Position numbers and translations under genes: made by a program
Assembly (NCBI GenBank): GCA_964517585.1
Contig: CAZFCB010000038.1
Location: forward strand, 1-11,230
DNA length: 11,230 nucleotides
From: JAGORY01 sp964517585
GTDB taxonomy: Bacteria > Patescibacteriota > Gracilibacteria > Peribacterales > Peribacteraceae
Reading direction: 5' to 3'
In this document: positions 4,493-11,157 of the stretch, piece by piece
Position numbering within the stretch: position 1 is the stretch's first letter
Layout of the letters: every line of letters begins with the position of its first letter
Notes under the pieces: model-generated
Databases searched by the model: none
Seen by the model: the letters and a program-made list of their open reading frames with translations, nothing else
What the model was told of the DNA's origin: nothing

Positions 4493-5704
4493 ATGACTAT
4501 GGCTGAAACCGAAAGCAAGCAGGTGCTTAGCCCAATTGAAAAGGCTAGGAACACTGTCCTGGAAATTACTGGAAATCGAGTAAAGAGCCTGAAAGAATTG
4601 CAGGAGGAGTTAGACTGCATGATTGCAGAATCCAAGAAACCTGGTTACTCACCGGATGACCGGAAAAAGAGACAGCTTGTCATCAATTCCATGGAGACTG
4701 CGCTTACTGTCCTCATGAATGAGGCTCTTAATGAGCCAACACAAAAAGAAGTTACAGCAGTTCCTGTAGAAAAAAATGATGAGTCTGTAACTACTGTCAC
4801 CGAAACAGATGAAACGAAGAGTGCTTTTGAGCCTGCGAGTGACGAGCCGGAAGCTCCTCAGCCAAAGACAGAGACGGAACAGGAAACCACGTGGCAGAAA
4901 ATCCTCAAAGGGATTGGAGGATTCTTCGCGTCCATCGGTCCAAAGATCAGCACGTGGTGGAATAGGTGGTTTAAACAATCCGAAACACCAGCCCCTAACT
5001 CTGATCCGGATCCTTCGAAACAACCTGTCGCAGATTCAGCCCCTGAAACAACTGTCGCTGCTACTGGCACGGATGACACTACAAAAGCCGAACATAAGGA
5101 GAACTATGCAATGCCATCGCCATCAGATAAAAAGTTTCCTCCAGATACGGCAGAAGCAGACACTATGGCGAATCCTGACTCTGAAACGTCTCAAGCAACA
5201 GCTACATCTCCATCAACCAACCCGACTGATCTAACTCCTGACGCACCAAAGCCTGAAGACCCGCAGGATAATACGCCTCCTGCTGCGCCTGAAGAGCTCA
5301 TCACAAAAGTAAACCTCATGGATGGCAGCTCACATGAGATTGCAGGGCGTAGTTTCCAATGGATCGGAACCTCTGACAAGCTCTTCACTCTTCAAGAAAA
5401 AACGTTCGGTGTGGGAACGATCCCATTCGCGCTCATCACTGCGCAAATGCAATCAATGGAGAAAAAAGGGAATGGCATAGTCATCAAGACTCCTAGTGGG
5501 CGCATAGAGCTTGACGCAGCTCAAATCGACTCACTCATGAACCAAACGTCACAGACTACCCCTGTCACGAAGACAGGATTCCTCGGCAAAGAATATAAGG
5601 CTATTCCAGTAACAATAAAATATACTTCTGTCACGCTCACAGAGTCTGGGGAAACAAAGAGTCCGAATCAGACCCAAGCACTCGATCTACTTCCCGTGGA
5701 GTAA
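4493..5704 (+). CDS. Unrecognised modular protein with a Trp-rich amphipathic segment
   Basis: I do not recognise this 403-residue protein. Residues 1-80 are helical and charged (SPIEKARNTVLEITG, SLKELQEELDCMIAESKK). Residues 81-133 are acidic low complexity. Residues 134-161 form a Trp/Phe/Gly/Lys-rich amphipathic stretch (WQKILKGIGGFFASIGPK, then STWWNRWFK) that could lie on a membrane. Residues 162-268 are a Pro/Thr/Asp/Ser-rich disordered linker. Residues 269-403 look like a compact beta-rich domain (KVNLMDGSSHEIAG, NGIVIKTPSGRIELD, YKAIPVTIKYTSVTL). No signal peptide is visible. Its own extended -10 promoter serves it; ATG 4493 or 4499 could be the start. The last 68 nt overlap the end of rnhB on the other strand. 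The gene is real by composition and length, its function unknown. Confidence 0.75.
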   Translation: MTMAETESKQVLSPIEKARNTVLEITGNRVKSLKELQEELDCMIAESKKPGYSPDDRKKRQLVINSMETALTVLMNEALNEPTQKEVTAVPVEKNDESVTTVTETDETKSAFEPASDEPEAPQPKTETEQETTWQKILKGIGGFFASIGPKISTWWNRWFKQSETPAPNSDPDPSKQPVADSAPETTVAATGTDDTTKAEHKENYAMPSPSDKKFPPDTAEADTMANPDSETSQATATSPSTNPTDLTPDAPKPEDPQDNTPPAAPEELITKVNLMDGSSHEIAGRSFQWIGTSDKLFTLQEKTFGVGTIPFALITAQMQSMEKKGNGIVIKTPSGRIELDAAQIDSLMNQTSQTTPVTKTGFLGKEYKAIPVTIKYTSVTLTESGETKSPNQTQALDLLPVE

Positions 5705-6290
5705 CACTCACATTTCTACAGAACGTAGTACGGTGATATTTTCCGAGCAAGCCGTGTTTCGAAATAGCATTGTAGTGTTCTGTCGTGCCATAGCCTTTGT
5801 GCACCGCAAACCCATACTCTGGAAACTGCTCGTGCAATAACACCATGTGCCTGTCCCTGGTGACTTTCGCGATGATCGATGCGGCACCGATGCATCGCTC
5901 TGAACTATCGCCACGAATAATGGAACTATGCGGATGATCGAACCAGAAAGCGTCCCTGCCATCGATGAGCAAATACAAGCGCGACTCGTGTTCTGCAACG
6001 ATAGCAACTGCTCGCTGCATCGCTATCTCAGTTGCCGAAAGAATTCCAATTCTATCAATCTCAGACGCGTCCGCGAATCCCGTTCCAAACACACATTCTT
6101 TTGTGAGCCACTCATACGACTCCTCACGCTGTGATGGCGTCAGTTGTTTGCTGTCTCCTATTGCTACGGGGTAGCGCCTCCGCTCGGGAAGTATGCACGC
6201 AACAGCGACAACCGGTCCTGCAAGCGCACCTCGTCCTGCTTCATCGATCCCGACAATGAGAGTTTCGCTTCGAACGGACAATGTTTTCAT
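5637..6290 (-). CDS. rnhB: Ribonuclease HII
   Basis: RNase HII cleaves the RNA strand of RNA-DNA hybrids and starts removal of single ribonucleotides from DNA. The 217-residue protein shows the N-terminal GIDEAGRGALAGPVV motif with catalytic D16 and E17, SKQLTPSQRE, LLIDGRD (D110), GAASIIAKVTRDR (D146), KGYGTTEHYNAI and the final HRTTF (186-190). All four acidic metal ligands are present. The 27 residues after HRTTF are a non-conserved extension, and the last 22 lie in the convergent overlap with the upstream plus-strand gene. ATG 6290 is chosen because it shares a TGATG junction with the stop of the DoxX-like gene and precedes the motif by 15 residues. It is the last gene of the minus-strand operon; a housekeeping role independent of its neighbours is likely. 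Confidence 0.95.
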   Translation of the reverse strand: MKTLSVRSETLIVGIDEAGRGALAGPVVAVACILPERRRYPVAIGDSKQLTPSQREESYEWLTKECVFGTGFADASEIDRIGILSATEIAMQRAVAIVAEHESRLYLLIDGRDAFWFDHPHSSIIRGDSSERCIGAASIIAKVTRDRHMVLLHEQFPEYGFAVHKGYGTTEHYNAISKHGLLGKYHRTTFCRNVSVTPREVDRVLGSDSDSLFPQTL

Positions 6291-7153
6291 CACGGTAAGA
6301 GTGAAACAGGAGGCTCTGGTGTCATCTTCTGCAACTGATGTTCGTGTGTCACCCACAGGTACATGGTGAGTACCCAAAATACTCCTTCGCACGAAAATGC
6401 ATTGAGCCAGGTCATAGTAATCACGGTGACAAATACAAACCATGCGATGCCACATTGCAACCGGTATCGAGTCAGCATTCCTAGGATCAACACAAGTTTG
6501 ATCCACCATGCGGATGCCCAGAGAAGTGGTCCCAATGGTTCTGAGGTAAGCCATAATGTGAAATATTTTAATCCTGGCCACGCACTCATAACGTACGCAG
6601 AAAAGTGTGGACGTTGCCAGTAATAGGATTGCATCCAGGCGTCTCCGAAGAGCACAAAGCGACCGTACAGATGCACAAGCCCAATAAGAACAAGTGAATA
6701 TGTCATCAGAGTCCAGAGTAAACTGCGCATGTCAGAACGTGCAAAAAAATAAATGCCTATGAGCATGGCCTGTCCATTGAAGACGCGTAACTCAAGCTGA
6801 TTGTAGGTGGCAAGAAAGATATTAAATTGGACGAAAAAAAGTAGCGCCCCCGCAAGTCTGACGAATCTATTCGACACCAAAAGCATCCCAACGAGTGCTT
6901 GGATCACGATGACAGTGATCGCAAAGAAATTGGCGTGAGGAATGAGGACTGCATCAGCAAATCCACAGTAAAACGACGGCATGAAGTGTGATGTAGATTT
7001 CCAACCTTCAAGTATCCACGCCAGTGAGGAGGGATGAGGTCCAAAAAGACCTTCGGTCGCCTTAATGTATGCAGCGGCCAGAAAGAAGAATCCAAGAAAA
7101 AACTGTGGGAAATACACACTAACTGCCTCTGGTGTCAGACTCTTATTGTTCAT
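6290..7153 (-). CDS. DoxX-like multi-spanning membrane protein
   Basis: A 287-residue, very hydrophobic protein with about seven to eight membrane helices (near 13-33, 74-94, 98-116, 145-163, 208-228, 235-251 and 256-269). The N-terminal half, PQFFLGFFFLAAAYIKATEG followed by the FFAITVIVIQALVG helix, resembles DoxX/DoxD-type quinone-linked membrane subunits. An HTTM-type fold is an alternative. Conserved catalytic residues are not obvious; His, Trp and Tyr are frequent near helix ends (WQRPHFSAYV). ATG 7153 overlaps the preceding gene by 11 nt and the stop shares one base with the rnhB ATG, so it is firmly within the operon. DoxX proteins have been tied to thiol and sulfur oxidation, which would suit the cysteine-rich neighbours, but this is inference. 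Confidence 0.6.
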   Translation of the reverse strand: MNNKSLTPEAVSVYFPQFFLGFFFLAAAYIKATEGLFGPHPSSLAWILEGWKSTSHFMPSFYCGFADAVLIPHANFFAITVIVIQALVGMLLVSNRFVRLAGALLFFVQFNIFLATYNQLELRVFNGQAMLIGIYFFARSDMRSLLWTLMTYSLVLIGLVHLYGRFVLFGDAWMQSYYWQRPHFSAYVMSAWPGLKYFTLWLTSEPLGPLLWASAWWIKLVLILGMLTRYRLQCGIAWFVFVTVITMTWLNAFSCEGVFWVLTMYLWVTHEHQLQKMTPEPPVSLLP

Positions 7154-7589
7154 AGAAAAACCAGTAATCAAGTGACGGGAAATTGCCCTCACATATATTG
7201 ACCTCACCCATGTACCGTACGCGCTGGAATTCGGGCTCCACCCATCCGACGGTCCAACCGTCTTTTGCTGTTCTACCACATCGCAACCGTGCTTGGGCCA
7301 AACATGTTTCATGATTACTGGTTGGCCCACTGTACACACGCGAGACATCTGAGCCAGGAACGATCATTTCAGATCGCGGAACTTCGGACGTATCGTGTGG
7401 ATTACTCTCATATGTTGCGACTGTGCACCACCGATCATCGTACATTGCTCCCCATTGCACAAAATTCTGAAACCCAAAGACGGACGGTACAGCAAAGAAT
7501 ACGAAAATGATGATCGCCATGACGCTTGAGAATAGAAACCAGCCGTCACAAAACCACGTTCGATACGTCACGATGCAAGATGATAACAC
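7143..7589 (-). CDS. Small single-pass membrane protein with four exported cysteines
   Basis: I recognise no family. Read from GTG 7589 it has 148 residues; from ATG 7520, 125 residues (start undecided, no Shine-Dalgarno at either). A membrane helix VMAIIIFVFFAVPSVFGF lies at about 23-40, followed by an extracytoplasmic domain of some 108 residues. This domain has four cysteines (55, 96, 104 and 133 in the long numbering), enough for two disulfides, and Trp-rich WTVGWVEPEF. If the long start is right, Cys5 and Cys14 lie on the cytoplasmic side. The stop overlaps the DoxX-like start by 11 nt, and 27 nt separate it from the cupredoxin-like gene. Even cysteine number and export match the other operon products. 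Confidence 0.65.
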   Translation of the reverse strand: MLSSCIVTYRTWFCDGWFLFSSVMAIIIFVFFAVPSVFGFQNFVQWGAMYDDRWCTVATYESNPHDTSEVPRSEMIVPGSDVSRVYSGPTSNHETCLAQARLRCGRTAKDGWTVGWVEPEFQRVRYMGEVNICEGNFPSLDYWFFYEQ

Positions 7590-7616
7590 GGTATGTGAGC
7601 GGTGATGGATTTCTTC

Positions 7617-7979
7617 TTACTCCACGTTCACCGTACCAACGAATTCTGGAAAGAGGTGATCGTGAAATTTCCAAATTCCCAGCTTCGTAAATGTGAAACA
7701 CCATGTCTCCCCTGACCTCACTACTGTCTTTGGATCAAAATCAGAATAAATTTCATGTGTTGGATGAATGTTGGACGCCGGCCAACGAGCTTCCGAGTCT
7801 TCATTGACGTAACAGACTTTCGTTCCTTTTTTTACTGAGACTGTTTCAGGGTCAAAGCCCGCAGGAATCATACGAATAATCACTGAGTTCGACGAGTCCG
7901 AAGAATCCACCGGAGCAGTCACGCTACACGCGCCGAGAAAAAGAAAAGCTATGGTGATGAGTGGGGCAATAATACGCAT
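7617..7979 (-). CDS. Cupredoxin-like lipoprotein with a four-histidine site
   Basis: From ATG 7979 the protein has 120 residues. A lipoprotein signal MRIIAPLITIAFLFLGAC places a lipidated Cys at 18. The rest matches the cupredoxin beta-sandwich: FDPETVSVKKGTKVCYVNED, ASNIHPTHEIYSDFDP, SGETWCFTF, GIWKFHDHLFPEFVGTVNV. Classical blue-copper proteins have Cys, His and Met near the C-terminus. Here the corresponding loop is FHDHLFPEF, so the possible ligands are H72, H75, H106 and H108. C56 and C94 may form a disulfide. Copper binding, if any, is thus unlikely to be type 1. An alternative start ATG 8006 adds nine residues and overlaps the upstream gene by 22 nt; 7979 gives a canonical signal peptide. 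It probably sits on the outer face of the membrane beside the cysteine-rich proteins. Confidence 0.8.
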   Translation of the reverse strand: MRIIAPLITIAFLFLGACSVTAPVDSSDSSNSVIIRMIPAGFDPETVSVKKGTKVCYVNEDSEARWPASNIHPTHEIYSDFDPKTVVRSGETWCFTFTKLGIWKFHDHLFPEFVGTVNVE

Positions 7980-7984
7980 ATGGA

Positions 7985-9118
7985 TCAGCGAGAAATTGAT
8001 AAGCATTCTGACTGTAATTCTTCAGGGACGCGAGGACAGAACGACGAAAGTTGCTCAGCATGTAACACGGCATGAGCGTGCTCTATTAAACCTTTATAAC
8101 ACTCTATTTGACCGTCCTCCGCTGGGACAAGGCTGCAGAAACGTAAACCGCCTTCTTGGCCGCTTGGATCCCACAGATAATCCTTCGCAACCGCCATAAT
8201 GCATTCCACGCGGTCAGAGTGTGTCGGAATGAGCTGGCAGTATTCAATGGCTTGTGCTGGTTTGCCTCGGGCTATGCCACCGACGGTACGACCCATGCTC
8301 GCAAAACACAGATAATGATATTTCTCTGGGGCAAGCGTGCACGCATCGACGACTCCTTGGAAACCTGTCTTCGACAGCCAATACATTCGATCCGTCTGCA
8401 AGAAATAACAATCGCCTTTATATTCTTCCTTTACGATGGAGCAGGGATACTGCGGATCGTCGGAGAGATACTTCGTAAAGTGGCCGAGAGCTCTTGCCTG
8501 CTCAGATTCTGTGAGTGAACCGACAATATTTTCCATGAAGGCTCCGGTACGACAGGATCCTTTTCCAGAATCATCATTGATCAAATTACAGTAATCAAGT
8601 GTTGCAGGGAGATCGTACGATGACCACGCCATAAGACCGTGCCCAAGACCATGCCGACACTGGTGCATAAAGAAATGATTGAGATTATCTGGGCAGATGA
8701 AGGAGAGCTTCTCAGATAATTTATCTGTTCCATTCTTTTTGAAATACGCTTCTATTGCTCCATGGTAAAAGCCCGAGTGACATTCGGGAAGATTCAGCTT
8801 GAGGACTTCATCACCGAATTCGTCATAACTCATGCGGCCAAACTGGTGAGCACGGTTGTGACAATCGACTCCTACACGCTCAGACGCCGCAATAATGGCG
8901 CGCATTGTGGGAGCTGGTCCGTATTTTTTGATGTACGACGTAAGCACTTCATCATCGGTAAAAATTGCGTCTGACGGTGGTGCTACTGCTTCGTTGAACT
9001 GGTTAAGAAGTCCGCTTCGCTCCTGCTGCCTGGCGTACACAACGTACCCGACGACGAGCGATGCCGTGAGAAGCGGCACGATGACATACGAGAGAATGGA
9101 ACTGAGTGAAAGCTTCAT
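7985..9118 (-). CDS. Cys-paired solenoid membrane protein, HGxGHG family, paralogue B
   Basis: This is a 377-residue protein of no family I recognise. One N-terminal membrane helix (about 8-28) leaves the rest outside. It has 16 cysteines: 86, 113, 142, 154, 177, 189, 226, 237, 260, 271, 294, 306, 328, 340, 361, 372. From 142 on they form pairs 11-12 residues apart, repeating every 33-35 residues (once 49). The unit reads roughly C-x-x-(I/V/L)-P-x-E-Y-x-x-x-C, then a helix. This suggests a helical-hairpin solenoid with one disulfide per repeat, similar in concept to Helicobacter Hcp (Sel1-like) proteins. The first repeats carry CHNRAHQFGR, CHSGFYHG, CRHGLGHGLM and GAFMENIVG, shared with paralogue A. 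ATG 9118 overlaps A's stop (ATGA). Function unknown. Confidence 0.88.
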   Translation of the reverse strand: MKLSLSSILSYVIVPLLTASLVVGYVVYARQQERSGLLNQFNEAVAPPSDAIFTDDEVLTSYIKKYGPAPTMRAIIAASERVGVDCHNRAHQFGRMSYDEFGDEVLKLNLPECHSGFYHGAIEAYFKKNGTDKLSEKLSFICPDNLNHFFMHQCRHGLGHGLMAWSSYDLPATLDYCNLINDDSGKGSCRTGAFMENIVGSLTESEQARALGHFTKYLSDDPQYPCSIVKEEYKGDCYFLQTDRMYWLSKTGFQGVVDACTLAPEKYHYLCFASMGRTVGGIARGKPAQAIEYCQLIPTHSDRVECIMAVAKDYLWDPSGQEGGLRFCSLVPAEDGQIECYKGLIEHAHAVLHAEQLSSFCPRVPEELQSECLSISR

Positions 9119-10383
9119 GAATGGACAGTGACACCTGAGATGCAGAGTGAACGATACTCTTCTGGTATGCCTTCGCAGATAGTTGTGGCGGACGTGCCGG
9201 CAGGTAGTTCATCTTTGACGATGGCTCCGATGCGAGTAAAACACATCGTACGGAATTTTTCATCAACTGCGAGACAAAACTGTATCATGTTTGTTGTGTC
9301 ACCACGATCAAATTGCGCCAGATTTTGAACGCCAGCATCAATGCAATCTCCTTCGTAGCCACTCGGAAAATGTGCACAAATTGACGCGGCATTCTTGACG
9401 CGATCATGCGTGTACTCCGGAGACAGTGCCTCTTGCCACCCGGGGTTAGTAGACGTAAGGCCAACACTCATAAGGCACACACGTACAAAGTTCTCATCTG
9501 CCTTCAGACAAGGCTCCGTTGCTCGCTCCACAGCACCTGGACCCGTTCCTGCAGCCGCAGCCAAGTACCCACCAAGGTTAATGTAACACTGATATTGGAA
9601 CCGAGTTTCTAGCCTGTTACAGGGAGCAAGGAGATCGGTTGAAGAAAACATTCCTTCACGGCGTGCAGTGCCATTCATGTAACCCACAACATTTTCCATG
9701 AACACACCTTGCTGACAACCCTCATTCTGTAATTTTTGTGTGAACTGATCACAGACGTCTAGCGACGCATCAAGATCATACGCTTTCGCCATCATGACTC
9801 CGTGTCCTACTCCATGATAACAATAGAAAAGAAACTTGAGTGGTTTTCCATTCATCAGTGTTTCGTCACACACAATGTTGGCGGCCTTCACCGCGTCTGG
9901 CTCCTCAACAAGTGCTTGCTCAAAAAATCCATGTTGGCAGCCGTAGTTGTACTCAACGGGACAACGAAAGAAACCGTCAGGATTTAACCCTTCTTTCTTC
10001 GCAGTGAGCCGCCCGATGCGATGCACAAAATCATGATAGTCACCGCGTCCATGCATCGTTTCGCTCGCAATGAGATGCGTAAGCGCACCGATTGCTTCCT
10101 CGGGACCGTACGGCTCTACGATAGCAAGAACTGATTTCTCTAGGCACATCTGACGATCATTTCCCGACGAGCATTCGCCTGCAACACTGGCTGCAATGGA
10201 AGAAAAAGTATCGGATGATGTCAACGACGAAGCAGCGATGACGCTCCCATCGTCATTGAATCGAGGCTTGAGGCCTTGCTTTGGTTTGGGTAGTACATTC
10301 TGCAGGACGATCATGGAAACTATTGTCACTGCAGCGACAGTGACGATCAACATCCCGACAAGAGCGTTTTGTGAAAATTTCAT
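9115..10383 (-). CDS. Cys-paired solenoid membrane protein, HGxGHG family, paralogue A
   Basis: First gene of the minus-strand operon, 422 residues. A membrane helix at about 8-30 is followed by a Ser/Asp-rich spacer to about 65 and the solenoid. Its 18 cysteines are all paired: 71/80, 141/149, 172/188, 211/223, 255/266, 292/303, 336/347, 370/381, 403/414. The last five pairs are spaced exactly 11. Motifs shared with paralogue B are YHDFVHRIGR, GCQHGFF, CYHGVGHGVM with AYDLDASLDVC, and GCQQGVFMENVVG. The even cysteine count and export suggest full disulfide bonding. ATG 10383 is chosen because it gives a proper N-terminal anchor; an open frame continues upstream to 10497 but overlaps the divergent gene. 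No Shine-Dalgarno. The family may bind metal through its conserved His residues; that is inference. Confidence 0.88.
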   Translation of the reverse strand: MKFSQNALVGMLIVTVAAVTIVSMIVLQNVLPKPKQGLKPRFNDDGSVIAASSLTSSDTFSSIAASVAGECSSGNDRQMCLEKSVLAIVEPYGPEEAIGALTHLIASETMHGRGDYHDFVHRIGRLTAKKEGLNPDGFFRCPVEYNYGCQHGFFEQALVEEPDAVKAANIVCDETLMNGKPLKFLFYCYHGVGHGVMMAKAYDLDASLDVCDQFTQKLQNEGCQQGVFMENVVGYMNGTARREGMFSSTDLLAPCNRLETRFQYQCYINLGGYLAAAAGTGPGAVERATEPCLKADENFVRVCLMSVGLTSTNPGWQEALSPEYTHDRVKNAASICAHFPSGYEGDCIDAGVQNLAQFDRGDTTNMIQFCLAVDEKFRTMCFTRIGAIVKDELPAGTSATTICEGIPEEYRSLCISGVTVHS

Positions 10384-10430
10384 GGAATGTGAAGTCACGT
10401 CAAACGACGGTGCGCGAGAATGCAAACGCC

Positions 10431-10438
10431 AGTATACT
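10431..10438. promoter_or_regulatory. Palindromic -10 region between divergent genes
   Basis: AGTATACT (10431-10438) is a perfect 8-bp palindrome that presents TATACT on both strands, in the 78-nt divergent space between paralogue A and the transaldolase gene. On the plus strand it predicts a start near 10445, leaving a 17-nt leader. Neither strand has a clear -35 at 17 nt, so the promoter is tentative. Confidence 0.4.
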
Positions 10439-10461
10439 AGCCTCCGTTCCCCTCCTCCACC

Positions 10462-11112
10462 ATGAAACTCTTTCTTGACACTGCCAATACTGCACACGTC
10501 GCCGAAATCGCGGCATGGGGAGTACTCGATGGCGTCACAACAAATCCGTCACTTGTTGCAAAAGAAGGTAAGGATTTTAAGGCAACGATCCTTGAGATGT
10601 GCAAACACGTCCCGTGTGTGAGCGCACAAGTCACTGCAACAGATGCAGAAGGTATGAAAAAGCAGGGGCAAGAGTACGCATCATGGAACAGGAATGTCGT
10701 CGTGAAAGTGCCGATGACAACCGAAGGTCTGAAAGCGCTCACTTTCTTCAAATCCAAAGGCATCAAGACAAACACGACGCTCATCTTCTCTGTTGCTCAA
10801 GCCATGCTTGCAGCAAAAGCAGGGGCGACGATCATCAGCCCCTTCATTGGCAGACTCGATGACCAAGGAGAGGACGGCATGACGCTCATCGCGGAAATCA
10901 TGGAAGTCTGGGCGCAGTACGAATTTGAGACGGAAGTTCTTGTAGCATCGACGCGTCATCCTCGCCATATCATCGACGCCGCAATGCTCGGTGCACACAT
11001 CTCCACTATTCCGTATGAGATTTTCAAGAAACTCCCTCACCACGGACTCACAGACTCGGGGCTGAAGAAATTTATGGAGGATTGGGAGAAGGTGAGCAGT
11101 CCAAAAGAGTAG
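10462..11112 (+). CDS. tal: Transaldolase, small TalC/fructose-6-phosphate aldolase type
   Basis: This class I aldolase transfers a dihydroxyacetone unit between sugar phosphates in the non-oxidative pentose phosphate pathway. At 216 residues it is a one-domain TIM barrel of normal family length. Visible are MKLFLDTAN (D6), DGVTTNPSLVAKEG, VSAQVTATDAEGM, NVVVKVPMT with the Schiff-base lysine K82, TNTTLIFSVAQA, ISPFIGRLDDQG and VASTRHPRHI. At the positions that separate the subfamilies it is mixed: Gln56 resembles fructose-6-phosphate aldolase (E. coli FsaA Gln59), while Phe128 resembles true transaldolases (TalB Phe178; Tyr in FsaA). Transaldolase is the more likely activity. It ends in TAG and is read divergently from the cysteine-rich operon. 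No Shine-Dalgarno precedes ATG 10462. Confidence 0.92.
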   Translation: MKLFLDTANTAHVAEIAAWGVLDGVTTNPSLVAKEGKDFKATILEMCKHVPCVSAQVTATDAEGMKKQGQEYASWNRNVVVKVPMTTEGLKALTFFKSKGIKTNTTLIFSVAQAMLAAKAGATIISPFIGRLDDQGEDGMTLIAEIMEVWAQYEFETEVLVASTRHPRHIIDAAMLGAHISTIPYEIFKKLPHHGLTDSGLKKFMEDWEKVSSPKE

Positions 11113-11122
11113 TATAGCTAGC

Positions 11123-11151
11123 TTTACATATGTTACAAAGAAACCTATACT
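11123..11151 (+). promoter_or_regulatory. Near-consensus promoter downstream of tal
   Basis: TTTACA (11123-11128, 5/6) and TATACT (11146-11151, 5/6) are spaced by 17 nt and lie between the tal stop and a hairpin. The predicted start near 11158 is the first base of that hairpin. The transcript runs past the window end. Confidence 0.7.
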
Positions 11152-11157
11152 CATAAA

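Noticed and set aside
4456..4506. 16-codon open frame (ATG 4456) in the leader of the 403-residue protein gene, overlapping its start
   Set aside because: It could be a leader peptide, but it has no ribosome site or regulatory codon run, and AT-rich lysine codons arise easily by chance.
6291..6581. 97-codon upstream extension of RNase HII
   Set aside because: It overlaps the DoxX-like gene in another frame, and the family motif begins only 15 residues after ATG 6290, where a TGATG junction marks the true start.
10384..10497. 38-codon N-terminal extension of paralogue A beyond ATG 10383
   Set aside because: It would run into the divergent transaldolase coding region and bury the membrane anchor; ATG 10383 gives a normal anchor.
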